64,000 nucleotides of DNA from Prostheceraeus crozeri. Its lineage: Eukaryota > Platyhelminthes > Polycladida > Euryleptidae. The stretch spans positions 62,001-126,000 of the forward strand of contig CAJQUW010001728.1 of NCBI GenBank assembly GCA_907163375.1, written 5' to 3'. Of the stretch, positions 9,156 through 20,125 are shown in pieces; position 1 is the stretch's first letter, and every line of letters begins with the position of its first letter. The notes beneath the pieces are model-generated. The model was given only the letters and a program-made list of their open reading frames with translations. It was not told the origin of the DNA and did not search any database. Made by a program: the position numbers and the translations under genes.

Positions 9156-10437
9156 ATGGAGTGTAAAACTTCCGGTTTTTGTTTGTTTGATCAACAAGCC
9201 ATACAGACAGATATTCTTAGTTCAAGTATTGTAGATTATCATCCTCGAACAGCTGAGAATGTTGACCCCATTGAATTTGTTATTCCTGGTGGTAGTGATG
9301 ACTACATAGATTTGAGTTATGCGATGGTTGATTTGAGGTTTAGAATTCAACAAGCAGATGGAACTGCTATTGACGATGCACATAAAGTTGGACTGAACAA
9401 TTTACCATTGACTACATTACTTCGCGATGTTTCTCTAACGATTGGAGAGCAGCAGGTGGAAGGTGGTCAAAGCGATTATCTCTATAAATCATATTTCAAT
9501 CATGTATCACAGTTTCATCCAGCAGCACAAAAAAAGTCATATGGAAGCCATGGGATGGTACAGAGATGAAGCAGGAAAATTTGATGTTGAATCAAACAGT
9601 GTAAAATTTGTAAAGCGATCTGCTATGATTAAAGATAGTAAAGTATGTCAGCTATATGGTCCGCTAAATTTAGACTTCTTTAGACAGTCAAAGTTTTTAC
9701 TCTGTAATACCAGCATGCGACTCAAGGTGACATTGAATAAGCCTGAATTTGCGCTGAATGCATTTGCTAAAGTTGACAATTTTAGAATTCATGTGGAAGA
9801 TATTGCACTTTAGATTCGTCGAGTAGTACCGAATCCAAGTGTCATTAGAGGACATGCTGAAGGTCTTAACCGCCAAAATGCCATTTACCCCATTCAGCAT
9901 ACAAAGCTTCTCACCTTTACAATTCCGAAAGATCAAAAGAGTTTCATGAAAGCTGGCCTCTTTCCATCGGAAGCACCGAAGCTCCTCATGGTGGCAATGG
10001 TTGAAAATGATGCATTTAATGGTAATATAAAGAAGAATCCTTTCAATTTTAAACACAATCAGTTAAGTGAAATTGCTTTACGTGTAAATTGTGTGAGTCA
10101 TCCTGGTCCACCCTACAAACCAGATTTTGCTTCGGATCAATTTATGCGCAGTTATGTTGATTTTATGGATGTCTTTGGCTTTTACAATACGGATGACACC
10201 AACGGACTGACTATGAAAGAGTTTAAGAGTGGATATACTATTTATGCATTTGATTTGACTGCTGACAGCGATATTAGTGCACCCTATCGTCAAGCGAACG
10301 TGCCTCATAATATTCGTTTGGATTTGACGTTCAAAAGAAAACTACCTGAGACGATCAATGTATTAATTTATGCAGTCTTCGATTCAAATATTGAAATTAC
10401 AAAGTATCGTGACGTGATTCCTCAGTATAATCGTTAA
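9156..10437 (+). pseudogene. MCP: Polinton major capsid protein, double jelly-roll
   Basis: The N-terminal part carries the family hallmarks IEFVIPGGSDDYIDLS, YAMVDLRFRI, LLRDVSLTIG and GGQSDYLYKSYFNHV. Later stretches include CQLYGPLNLDFFRQSKFLL, NMRLKVTLNKPEFAL-type strands and NIRLDLTFKRKLPETINVL near the end. These match the hexon-like major capsid protein predicted for Polintons, the building block of an icosahedral shell. It lies immediately upstream of the protease, with which it shares a TAATG stop/start overlap. The gene is not intact in this copy. Confidence 0.92.
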
Positions 10438-10877
10438 TGAGTTGGTTGACTGCTGACGATATTAAAACTAAAGTACAGCGTAATGCAGACGAAGCGACGT
10501 TGAAAGCTTTCGATAATGTCTATTCGCTCGATACCTTACCACCTGCAGTAAATCACTATCCCATCTTTATTGTTCTAAACACTCATTCGCAGAATTTAGG
10601 CGGTGAGCATTGGAAAACGATCTTTATTGGAGAAGACCGACGTGGTGAACTATTTGACTCTCTTGCTCAACCTCCAAATATACCAACACAGCAGTGGTTG
10701 AGAAAACATACGCGTCAATATCAGCGAAATGAACGCATACTACAACATCCACTTTCATCAACGTGTGGTGCTTTTGTACTGTACTTCATCTTAAAACGTT
10801 TACATGTATCTCGATTTGTATCTGTTATTCAAAACTTTTCATGTAATCCATCCTCTAATGAAAAAAATGATTTGTAA
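10437..10877 (+). CDS. PRO: Adenain/Ulp1-like cysteine protease of the Polinton
   Basis: The frame is 146 residues. Catalytic residues appear in order: His58 in GGEHWKTIF, Asp74 in ELFDSLAQ, probable oxyanion Gln104 in ILQHPLSS and Cys110 in SSTCGAFVL. This is the arrangement of adenovirus protease and Polinton PRO, which mature capsid proteins in the particle. The length is a little short but includes the whole catalytic core. The start overlaps the major capsid stop codon. A poly(A) signal AATAAA follows at 10895-10900. Confidence 0.92.
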   Translation: MSWLTADDIKTKVQRNADEATLKAFDNVYSLDTLPPAVNHYPIFIVLNTHSQNLGGEHWKTIFIGEDRRGELFDSLAQPPNIPTQQWLRKHTRQYQRNERILQHPLSSTCGAFVLYFILKRLHVSRFVSVIQNFSCNPSSNEKNDL

Positions 10878-10894
10878 GTTCTATCATGATTTGA

Positions 10895-10930
10895 AATAAA
10901 AACATCATGTTGGAAAAATTGTTTTTTATT
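10895..10930. terminator. Convergent poly(A) signals
   Basis: AATAAA at 10895-10900 on the plus strand serves the capsid/protease unit. TTTATT at 10925-10930 reads AATAAA on the minus strand and overlaps the stop of the TBP-like ORF. The two transcription units end tail to tail within 36 bp. Confidence 0.65.
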
Positions 10931-11192
10931 TTACAATCCGCTGGGTACGTACATCCTCGATGAGATAGTCTAGGATCACATTTGCTTGTATATGAGATTT
11001 TAGTCCAGTAATGATCACTTTACTATTATGAAAGATTGCCACATGCACAGGTAACCAACAATTAATGAGAGCTGCAGGAAAAAGTTCGGGTTCATAACAC
11101 AAATTGTAACTGCTGCTACGAATCTTCAAAAATGATACACTTTCACTCAATTGAGTAGAGATCACCATATTGTCCACAGTCAGATTCGACAT
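10926..11192 (-). CDS. TBP-like single-repeat protein of the Polinton
   Basis: The ATG at 11192 opens an 88-residue frame whose whole length reads like one repeat of the TATA-binding protein saddle. It starts with a strand, NLTVDNMVISTQLSES. Next comes the signature YEPELFPAALI, matching the TBP motif Y-x-P-E-x-F-P-x-x-I. AIFHNSKVIITGLKS follows, matching the TBP motif (L)IF-x-S-G-K-x-x-x-TG-x-KS, then a C-terminal helix (ANVILDYLIEDV). Normal TBP has two such repeats of about 80-90 residues; here there is one. The ORF overlaps the end of the PC4-like gene in another frame. A role in directing transcription of the element is inferred. The same frame stays open upstream to 11615, but that part shadows the neighbouring gene. 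Confidence 0.65.
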   Translation of the reverse strand: MSNLTVDNMVISTQLSESVSFLKIRSSSYNLCYEPELFPAALINCWLPVHVAIFHNSKVIITGLKSHIQANVILDYLIEDVRTQRIVK

Positions 11193-11793
11193 CACACACC
11201 TCTCCCTCTTCCATATCCGACGTAGTAGTCTCTGTAGCTCTAAGCGCATTGACTGCGCCGATGAATGAGAAAGGGCGCCGAGAATCTGTACAGTCCCATT
11301 TCGGAAGAGTTGAAGATTCCGTGAATTGTTCATCTTCACCACTAACATTTGAGGACGGCCCGGGTAATGCTTGCTGTTTGGAAGGTGTTGGTGTAATGTT
11401 GTGAGATCGATTTTGGTGTAGAGTCTGAAGCGACGGAGAATGTTGACGATGGTGTAGCGATGGCGCTTCATGATGAAAAAATGAGTAAATTGAGCGATGT
11501 ACCTTCCTTTTATACTTTTCCCAACTACCTTGATGAAATGTGAAGTTAGTATGGAGTTGGGAATGATAGAGTTGAATTCGCCGATTGTTGACGCGCAACC
11601 AGATGCGATTTCCAATACGTGAATGTCTTTTCATATAGAAGTATTTCAAATCCTTCATGATATGATGTAGAGATTGAAAATGACGATAAGATAAAGCAAA
11701 CTCTCTTCTCACATTTCCAGTTGAATCTTTGAAATAGACGTTTCGATCATGATCCGTTTCAATTCGTTGTAGGGAATCTAATTTCCAACTCAT
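11143..11793 (-). CDS. PC4-like protein, copy 1, with acidic tail
   Basis: The frame is 216 residues. The first 110 residues align clearly with the neighbouring 122-residue ORF: LDSLQRIETDHDRNVYFKD, ALSYRHFQSLHHIMKDLKYF, IGNRIWLRVNNRRIQLYHSQ, WEKYKRKVHRSI. The start resembles the PC4/Sub1 ssDNA-binding fold, in which short strands lead to an L-T/S-x-x-x-F/W-x-x-L helix. The remaining half is low complexity and becomes acidic (DMEEGEVCDVESDCG), a typical transcription-activator composition. A role as an ssDNA-binding or transcription cofactor is inferred. It lies antisense between the protease and the penton-type genes. Confidence 0.5.
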   Translation of the reverse strand: MSWKLDSLQRIETDHDRNVYFKDSTGNVRREFALSYRHFQSLHHIMKDLKYFYMKRHSRIGNRIWLRVNNRRIQLYHSQLHTNFTFHQGSWEKYKRKVHRSIYSFFHHEAPSLHHRQHSPSLQTLHQNRSHNITPTPSKQQALPGPSSNVSGEDEQFTESSTLPKWDCTDSRRPFSFIGAVNALRATETTTSDMEEGEVCDVESDCGQYGDLYSIE

Positions 11794-11815
11794 GGTGCGT
11801 GGTAGTCATGTCTGA

Positions 11816-12184
11816 TTAAGATTTGCATAGTAGGGCGATGAACTCACGACGAATAAATGTCATGATGGAGCGATGTATGTATCTTCTATACTTCTCCCAA
11901 TTGTATTTGCGAAATGAGAAACAGTTTGCGGAATGAGAATGGCAGATTTGAATTTCATTTCTGTAATGTTGAAGCCAAACTTGATCACCCAAGGAGATGA
12001 ATCTTAATGTTTCAAAATATTCCAAGTCCCTCATGATATCATTGAGGTTGACAAATTGTCGCCATGTTAATGTGATACCTCTTGATGTATGACCATGAGA
12101 ATTTTTGAAATGTACGTTTCCATTACGATCAACTATGATATATTGTAGAGAGTCCAAAATCCAAGTCTTCATGATGTTATGCAA
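11816..12184 (-). CDS. PC4-like protein, copy 2
   Basis: The frame is 122 residues and is paralogous to the ORF at 11143-11793, just downstream in the same direction. IIVDRNGNVHFKN, GITLTWRQFVNLNDIMRDLEYF and LGDQVWLQHY mirror the PC4 pattern of beta strands followed by an L-T-x-x-x-W-x-x-L helix. It lacks the acidic tail of its partner. Its start lies only 24 bp from the start of the plus-strand minor capsid gene, so the divergent promoters must overlap coding sequence. Confidence 0.5.
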   Translation of the reverse strand: MHNIMKTWILDSLQYIIVDRNGNVHFKNSHGHTSRGITLTWRQFVNLNDIMRDLEYFETLRFISLGDQVWLQHYRNEIQICHSHSANCFSFRKYNWEKYRRYIHRSIMTFIRREFIALLCKS

Positions 12185-12207
12185 AGCCGCAGATCAGCAA
12201 TATCAAA

Positions 12208-13605
12208 ATGTCGTTTTATCATATTTTGCTTAGCAATGCGGCTGCAAATAGATTTGCTGGTAATCGAGCCGTACTCTTTTCTACTCCCATTGATCATGCA
12301 CAACAGCTAAATGGAAAGTGGGAAGTGGGTGTCACTCAACTTGTTCATAGCAACTGTGTCTATACTTTTGATCATGAGGTGATGACTATTAATATGAGAC
12401 GCACAGCTGCTTACCAATGTGAAAAGGGCTGCCGAGTATACATTCCACAGTGGCCAAAGAAAGATCTCTTATCATGTAAAAAGTTTATATATGATTTCTT
12501 GAATAAAGCGTGTAAACATATTGCCGAATTTACTCCGCACAATGATGATCATAATTATGTACATCATGTAGTTGAGAAAGACTGGATTGTTGGTTTAAGT
12601 CCAAGTTTAAGAAATGATTTAGGTTACCTCGCTAGCGCCTTAACAAGCTATGATAATTTTAACGTTAATTACCACCCAAGTGGTCATAAACAGTTAATAT
12701 ATCGAGAGGAAGCTTATTATGTAGATCTTATTCCAAAAAATGAGAAGACGTTGGTGAAGAAGATTGTGATTAAGCCAAAAAAGACAAATATGACTCCTGA
12801 AACATTATTGAAGAAATTTAATTATCTCCTTCGAGTTGATGGTAAACAAGTGGCAACATTGACTTATATCAAATCATCTAATCATATTGCAATAAGTAAA
12901 TTAAATGATGATGATCTAGTATTAGTTTGTTCAAAAGATTTTCATCAGTTCTTACGACATCGTTCTGCAGCTGTTCATGGAAAATTTGATATGCAACATT
13001 TACCATGTGAAAGGTCAAATCAATTTGATACAGAATGGACCGTATCTTTATACAGAAAGTGTGTAGAGCCTTTCGGTGGTGTCTTACATGAAACAAGAGT
13101 GTTGATGTCTCTCATTATTACTTCAGTTAAATTGGTTGTAGATTATTTAAATGAAGTGATTAATGACCCACAAATTTCATTTTCTGAAAAAGAAGGTGTG
13201 TTGTCTCTCACTATAAGTGGAAAAGGTATTGAACTAATTATGGATAAAACTCTAATGGACTTTTTGGGTTTTGATCAAAATATCTTTAAAAGTGGTACTG
13301 TAACCAAAGCTAGCGCAGACATGTCACTATCGCGTCGTATTAACTATTTTCAGATATAATCCAATATTGGTGAAGATGTACGTGTGGGAGATGTTGAAGC
13401 TCCATTGCTAGCAATGATACCATACCAGCCAAAAAGCTGCAGTATTTTATCTGAGCATACTTTCAAGAAAGTGCATTATACAAAGCTGAAATCAAACTAC
13501 ATCCCACAAATTGATATTGCCATTTATGACGATGCTGGTGCGTTGATTCCTTTTCATAAAGATGCTGTGACAAGTATCACACTCCATTTCCGAATGAAGA
13601 GTTAA
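12208..13605 (+). pseudogene. Polinton minor capsid (penton-type) protein, copy 1
   Basis: The N-terminus (FYHILLSNAAANRFAGN, then QLNGKWEVGVTQLVHSN) is the Polinton minor-capsid pattern: a short strand, a PSNAS-like turn, and GxWEVG. The C-terminal end carries IPQIDIAIYDDAGALIPF and VTSITLHFRMKS, the usual tail of this family, which forms the fivefold vertex. Between them are strand-rich segments of unknown role. It is followed at once by a second copy of the same family. The gene is part of the decayed element. Confidence 0.75.
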
Positions 13606-13614
13606 TGCAAAAGT

Positions 13615-15168
13615 ATGCTAATATATTTTTCCAATGTGAATAATATGGAAAGTGAAAATAAGGACTCGTTTCTAATCTACTTGCCCAGTAATGCTTCTAT
13701 GAATAAATTTCCCAAAAATAAACCATCAGACTATCGAGTAGAATTAGATCGCCCACTACATTTAGAAGGTGAATGGGAGGTTGGCTTTTCTAGTATTTGC
13801 TATGATAGCAATATTCAGAATGTGAATGATTTGGAAGAAATGATATTGACTCCTCGCACCCATGATGGAATAACGATGAATAATGCATTCCAGTTCCCAT
13901 ACAATTTAACGTCAGATGGAAAGTGGAACTATGAATGGATTCAGATAAAATCAGATTATTATGGTCCATTTGGGAATGAGAAAATTATTAAGGCATTCAA
14001 CAGTGGTAATACTTCCATCATGAAGAATAAGGATCAGAAAGTTTATGAGTTTACTATCTATCATTGGAGTGGGAGACAGTTCCTTCGCTTTCATTCTTTT
14101 ACTAAAGGTCTTACACTGAGGTTGGATAATGAATTCTATCCACTTCTCGGTTTTGGTCATGGACTACATCTAACGTCAATTGCTACTGCAAATGTTAAAA
14201 AAGTTTATTCAAATCGAATCAACAAATTTCATTATAAATTTAAAATATTTGATGCAGATGTTGTAGAATGCGAAGAACGCATCATTTTGAAAAAGCGTGG
14301 TGTTCAACCTTTATCACTTATTGAGTTAGTAAAACGATGGAATGATACTGTGGGTAAGAAGTATGGAGAGAAAATTATGGCGGACAAAAATAAGTTGGTT
14401 ATTCAGAAATATAATGACAAACTTACAGTTTATTTCTCTCCAACCTTGCGTCATTTTGTAAGACATTATACACCTATTATTGGAAGCGGTCTGGTGTATG
14501 CTTCTCATGAATATCACACTAAAGCTGATTCAGTTAATGATGAATGGTGGGTGGACATCTATGGTGATCGCATCAAGAAAATTTACCAGTCTTATCAAGA
14601 ATCTAAAGTTGCTATCAATATAATGCCGCGTCTATATCATACAGTTGAAAGCTTCATTCATGTATAAGCTTCATCCTTATATACAACAGAAGTTGAAGCA
14701 TGTGATGAAAAGTAAATATGATGTGAAGACACACCACATTTCGTTTTCAATTGAAAATCAACGCGTTGTTCTGAAACTGGGTGATGACATTTAATGTCAA
14801 TTGAGTAAAAATTTGAAAAAAATCTTTGGTTTTTCAATGCTACAAACTGTGTTACTGCTGCGCATACGATTGGTATAGAAACACCAATGACACTTGATAA
14901 ACATGAACAGCACCTTTACATTCAAAGTGATTTGATTCTACCTATTTCTGTTGGTGAGAAAAAAGAATACATTTTACGTGATTTCATTCATGATAAAGAC
15001 GCTTCATATGGAATAGTCGAGAAGATGTTTGAATCTATTTTCTATCATCCCGTCGTCAAACAAACTATACCCTCTATTGCTATCAAAATTACCAATGGTT
15101 TACAAGAGTGCATCCATGTGAAAGATACTAAATCCCTCGTAACTTTAGTGTTTCGGAAAACAAAGTGA
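13615..15168 (+). pseudogene. Polinton minor capsid (penton-type) protein, copy 2
   Basis: It opens with SFLIYLPSNASMNKFPKN and LHLEGEWEVGFSSICYDSN, clearly the same N-terminal module as the upstream gene and closer to the standard Polinton form. The middle contains FLRFHSFTKGLTLRL and YPLLGFGHGL. The distal part (DLILPISVGEKKEYILRD) corresponds to the segment before the tail in copy 1. Two such genes in tandem suggest a duplication with divergence, perhaps of vertex and accessory vertex proteins. The gene is not intact. Confidence 0.7.
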
Positions 15169-15183
15169 AGTCATTGTGATATG

Positions 15184-15197
15184 TTTATTGAAATAAA
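15184..15197. terminator. Overlapping poly(A) signals for convergent genes
   Basis: AATAAA at 15192-15197 follows the second minor capsid gene on the plus strand. TTTATT at 15184-15189 gives AATAAA on the minus strand, about 160 bp past the polymerase stop. A second tail-to-tail pair thus separates the capsid and replication halves. Confidence 0.55.
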
Positions 15198-18100
15198 AAT
15201 ATGTGCATGAAAAAGTCTTTTCACAGATATAGGGGGAATGCGCTGACTGTAGGCATATATTCACAAGGAAGAAACGATCTCATGCGATACATAAAACAAC
15301 CATGTATATCTACAAAAAGCAACATCAAAATACTGAGTTAAAGTTGATTATGTCAATACATCTCCTGAATGTGGTAGCGTGAGTTTTATTCTTTTGGGTG
15401 GAGGTATGTTTGTGTCAGGATGTCCATGTGGAAGAGATGTGTTATGTCCTATCCAACACCTCTTATCCTCCCATGCTGAAAGCGCTCGTTTCTTGAACGT
15501 GTGCGTTTTCACAGTATGAACTTGAGATTTTAAGATTGTCATATTGACAAACGTTATAGTTTTATTTTTATAGGCCTTCTTATAGGAGCGATATTTCATT
15601 TTGTGAACAATGGATTTTGATATACCTTTAGCACACTTAATACTATCTGCACATTCTTTTAATTTCATGGAATACATTTTAGGACGGAGGAGAATCATTT
15701 CATCTATTTCCTTTCCTGCTGTTTCATCCTTAAAACAACCAAGTTTGGCTTTATTCTGTATGGAATAGAGTGGATGAGTGGGATTGTAGTTAGATGTGTC
15801 GAAATATTTTTCCAATGACTTGCCTACTTCATTAAAATTTAAATCTTTTTGAGTGGTAATTCCAAAAAAGAAACTATCTGTATCACCACCCAGCAAGCGA
15901 ACTTCTTTTACGAGAGGGCATGGTTTTATTATTTTGTAGAAGAGTTGATACATTTCAAGCTTGGAATAATCTAAAACGGCTTGCCCAATATAGATGGGTT
16001 TGCACAACTCAACTTCTGATTTTATCATTTTAACACCTACAAGATCCTCATCGATGATGTCTCTATCAATGAAAAGAGGTGATGAGGTCAATTTGTGATA
16101 TTTTTGTTCATCAACGACTAGTTTGTAGTTCATACGTTTTCTAACATCCTCCATGGTCTTTCCGAAAAGACTTTTATTCTTATATTTATAAAAATCCTTT
16201 TCAAAACTATTTTGGGCGAGTGCACGTTTTTGACTGTTACTATCTATGTAGGGTTTGAGGAAGGCTTTCTGTCTAAATTTGATAATGCGGTGAACTGACT
16301 TTAGAAGCATGCCCATTTCTAAATAGAATTTTAGTATGCAGAAGTGTACGAGATAATTTTTCTTATCATATTGGGTGAGTAAAAGTTTGCGGCATGGTTT
16401 GTACCTTGGCTGTCCAGACTCTATTAAGTTATTATGAAATTGTGACATGAATGGTGAAAACATATCTTCAGTCACTTCACCAGATTCAGGTGCGAGTGGG
16501 AAATCAGCAGTTTTATTTTTAATGCTATTTGGATAAATCAAATCCACTTCAAAATAATATCCCCAATCACCTTCATCTGGAATCTTCAGTATGTTTGAAG
16601 GGTTGGAGTAATACTCAAGCTCATCTTGATTTAACCAACTAAACTCGGAATGAGGTAGTGGTTTAGACAGTGAACTGCCATATAAATTATTTTGGTCATA
16701 GTACTTTAGGTGGATATGATCATCACCTACTGTTTCAGATTTTATATGATGTTTATTTACAAATGTGAGACCACCGCGTATTCCGCGCTCAAATATATTA
16801 TACATCTCCGAGTCTTGTAAGAGATGAATGGTCTCACCAGTAATTTTAAAGGCTGATTTAAAGGACATAGCTGGTAGACTGACAAAGTGGACAGGATCTA
16901 ATTTGTCTTCTTCTAATGCCACTCGTCGAAATTCCTGAAAGACATCAGCCAGCAAAATGACATCTAATTCTAAGTAAGCGATCATATAATCGCCAAACTT
17001 TTTACAATCAAATTTTAACCATGCCTCTTGAGCATGTTCATAATCTTCTACTGGACAATCTTGACCCGTCAAATCGTTTTGGAATTTGTCAATGGAAGGA
17101 AGGGTTGTTTCATTTAGTTTAGACATTGAGCTAAAATACGCATAGGGAAAGACTCCTTTGCGGGTGATTATTTCATCCGTTAAGTTTGGATAGTGTTTCT
17201 TCAAAGTTTGACTATGGGAAAGAAACTTGAGATTACGAATGAGAGAAGCTAGTGACGCTGACATGAATTGGAATGAATCTAAAAATTTTATTTCGAAGAA
17301 GACTGTCTTATTTTCTTTAGTTTTATCTACTGGTACTTTTGCTGTCATTGCCATGAATTTTTCTCTCGTTTGCGCTATTACATTAAACTGCCACGATTTC
17401 ATCTGGCTCAACCCTCCTTTTATGAGCATATGACTGTCATAGTCCTTAAAGTTATGAAAAATGACGGGTAGTACACGACGTCTCAACCTAAGTGAAAAGT
17501 TACATTTGGAGCAGAGTGCGTTTCTAAAGTTACCAGTGATGTGATCATGATCACGCACTTTCTTAATTTTATCGTCATCAAACGTTTTATGACATTTAGG
17601 GCACGATGTGCAACTTTCAAATTTTTGTTTGTCTTCATCTGACATACGTAGTGACTTACGCTGCAATTGGGAATCATATGATTGTTGATATTTAGCAGCT
17701 TTATCGAGAAATTCTAGAAATTTTGAAATGCAATCTTCACCTTGCCAAGTATGCATTTTGTTTCGTCTATTCCTAAAGTGGTCATGCCATACTTCATAGC
17801 AGGATATGGCTGCTGGCTTGTGGATGATATCATCAATGTAGCATTCTATGTCTGCGTAAATGACACGCAGGAGACTTAATTCGTCACCATTATCCCTATG
17901 TGAAAATATTTTATCTTTGGGCATGCGTTCCATTTGTAATTTACCTCGCTTGCACCATTCATAGTGAGTTTCAAATTTATCTTTACTCCAAAAGGAGCGG
18001 ATGCAGCGGTCGCATACAAAATGTTCACCTCTTTTAGAGTGCCCCAAGTGAGTGTACAAGTGAGAGATTTTGGGAATACCACAGTAGTGCCATTCCTCGC

Positions 18101-18238
18101 TATCATCTTGTTTTACTAATAAGAGGTTGACTACACGTTCATAACAAGTTGAACGTGAATTATAGCGGGCACCCTTCAACCCCTTCTCCCACACGTGAAC
18201 GACAATTTTAATCTTATTATGTTTTTCGAACGTTTCTA

Positions 18239-18774
18239 CAGTGCCGGGACGAAAATTAGCAACTTTTTAATTCAAGTTGTCAGTTTTATTTAACAATTGC
18301 TATACTGTGTTTCTCAATGCGTACTGCGGATGAGATGTCAAAATCGCTTCTTCGATGGGGATATGATATTTCAAGATGACTCGGCACCTGCTCATCGATC
18401 AAAGGTAACAACCGCCTTCAAACAGCCCATATTTAAATCCCGTGGAAAATTTGTGGCAGATTTTGAAGAGAAAAGTCAACTTGCACCGACCACGCACCAA
18501 AAGTGAGTTGCTTACATCCATTATTCGTGTTTGGACTCGCGAAATACCCCGAGAGACACTAACAAAGCTTGCAATCAGTATGCCGAAAAGGATTGAAGAA
18601 GTGCTGAAGGTGGGCGGTGGACCCACCAAATACTGACTCTGTTGAGTTTACTATTGTTGCAAGTTATTGTTGTAGTTATTAAAACTAGGAAACTTGATAA
18701 ATAAATTCCAGAGATCACATGAATTAGTTTTTTCTTATTTCTTCAGAAAGTTGCTAATTTTCGTCCCAGCACTG
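18239..18774 (+). mobile_element. Internally deleted Tc1-type transposon inside polB
   Basis: The ends CAGTGCCGGGACGAAAATTA and its inverse at 18746-18774 match over about 28 bp with one mismatch, and TA dinucleotides flank the element (18237-18238, 18775-18776). At 536 bp it is far shorter than a full Tc1 element (about 1.6 kb) and keeps only the end of the transposase, so it is non-autonomous. It was inserted after the Polinton arrived and dates the loss of the polymerase as no earlier than that event. Confidence 0.93.
18303..18636 (+). pseudogene. Tc1 transposase C-terminal remnant
   Basis: Two frames carry the end of a Tc1/mariner transposase. IFQDDSAPAHRS (about 18366-18401) holds the second catalytic Asp region. 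Then NPVENLWQILKRKVNLH in the next frame (about 18433-18483) holds the last catalytic Glu, followed by MPKRIEEVLKVGGGPTKY to the stop at 18636. A frameshift lies between about 18405 and 18430, and the N-terminal two thirds are missing. The coding strand is plus, opposite to the host polB gene. Confidence 0.9.
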
Positions 18775-19857
18775 TACATCTTTGATTTTCATGTTGTTAC
18801 TATCACAACCTTCAAAGTCTAGTTCATCCTCCCACTGTCTATAGCTATAGGTATGATTTCGATTCGCGTTGATATTATTATAGTGAAGGATGGATAGGAC
18901 TGCATATTTGAAACACTGTGATTTACAATCGACATTGATGACAGCTTTCTTATTATACAACGTTTTTGGTAGTTTAAATGTGCCTCGAGCTGCATGACTT
19001 TCTAATAGGGAAATTTTGAATATGGCTGAGTCCACACCATCAAAAATGAGAGCGCTGTCGCGTTGATTGAATTTATCTACATTTGATTTTAAACATTGAA
19101 TGTGAAAATTTAGCCAAGACTCGCAGTCTACAACTTCGGTTGCGGAAGAGGAAGGAACATGAAACTGTATTCTCTCCGTCACTTGACCCGTTTGAAAATC
19201 TATCTTAATATATTTTAGTTTAAGGTAGATGAGCGCCTTCATTCTAAAATTGTCTAAATTGTTGAAGAGCGCTTCGATAATGTTAGAATTTTGAAGGAGC
19301 CACTCAGGAAAATCTACTATTTGAGTATTGGACTCCATGCAGTAGTCGCGTAATAAATTATTATGTGAAACATTAATGAGGGAGATGGTAGAGGTACCGT
19401 TGGTGTAGTGATCATTTGCATGCGTGTGTTGAAGTCTGCGCGAAGATCGCTGAAAGTGACTATCAAAAGAAAGAGGGCACAAATCGCAAGGAAAGGAGAT
19501 GTCAACGTCAGAATCAACTTCACCTCCGGAGATTGACGCCGCTTTGCGTTGACACACACGTTGTTTGATGTGTCGAAGGAGACTGTGCTTCCTTGTAAAC
19601 ATATGTCCGCAGTCGGCACATTCCCACTCGTTGCCTTGTCGCGAGAGTCCTGAGCTGGAACTCACATCACCTGAAAGAGAAATCATTCTATCATCTCTGT
19701 TCAAGTCTCAGTGTATTGTTACAACCTACTTTGACTCAACAAATCTAAACTTTTCTCGAGAAGGGAGGGCGTTGGTGATGAAGTTGATGCCTGAAATTGA
19801 GGAAGATGCTATTAGCCACACGTTTGAGGGAGATGAGTGAAGAAATTTTCAACTTAC

Positions 19858-20125
19858 CATTTCAACGAAATCAAGTTTAAGGTTGATACTTCAACAAGAT
19901 AGAGACTTCACTCAAATTTGGAATTCACGAGAGAGCAGTTGACTTGCACGCCTCAAATATAGAATTCGCCAGAGAACGCTTCACTTATATGTCACAAAGA
20001 CAGAGTGAAATGACACTTTACATATATACTTTCATATTCATCATTCATTGGCTGTTCATTCTGATTGGTTGCTTGTTGATACTTAAGAATTAGAAAACAT
20101 TTCAAAGTTATTATTCACAGTCAAC
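19858..20125. promoter_or_regulatory. Divergent promoter between polB and the right-arm module
   Basis: About 270 bp separate the probable 5' end of the minus-strand polymerase from the plus-strand 148-aa ORF. An ATG on the minus strand at 19860-19858 is followed at once by GTAAGT, another start codon abutting a donor. ATTGGCT and GATTGGTTG near 20048-20070 are CCAAT-type boxes. TATATA near 20021-20027 could serve the minus strand. Confidence 0.45.

Larger units (their letters stand above)
15348..19704 (-). pseudogene. POLB: Protein-primed family-B DNA polymerase (PolB) of the Polinton
   Basis: The 5' part (18777-19704) encodes two C2H2-type fingers (WECADCGHMFTRKHS; PCDLCPLSF with distal His) and a domain also found in the ORF at 4984-5322. 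The 3' part (15348 to about 18238) carries a further finger (CDRC ... H ... C), exonuclease Exo I YADIECY, and an endonuclease-VII-like zinc insert (CPKCHKTF, RDHDHITGNFRNALC). It then has Exo II FHNFKDYDSHML, palm motif A YYDQNNLYGSSL, motif B NKSLFGKTMED and motif C GGDTDSFFF. This is a full set for the replicative polymerase that copies the linear element by protein priming. A Tc1-type element (18239-18774) has inserted between the two parts. Confidence 0.93.
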
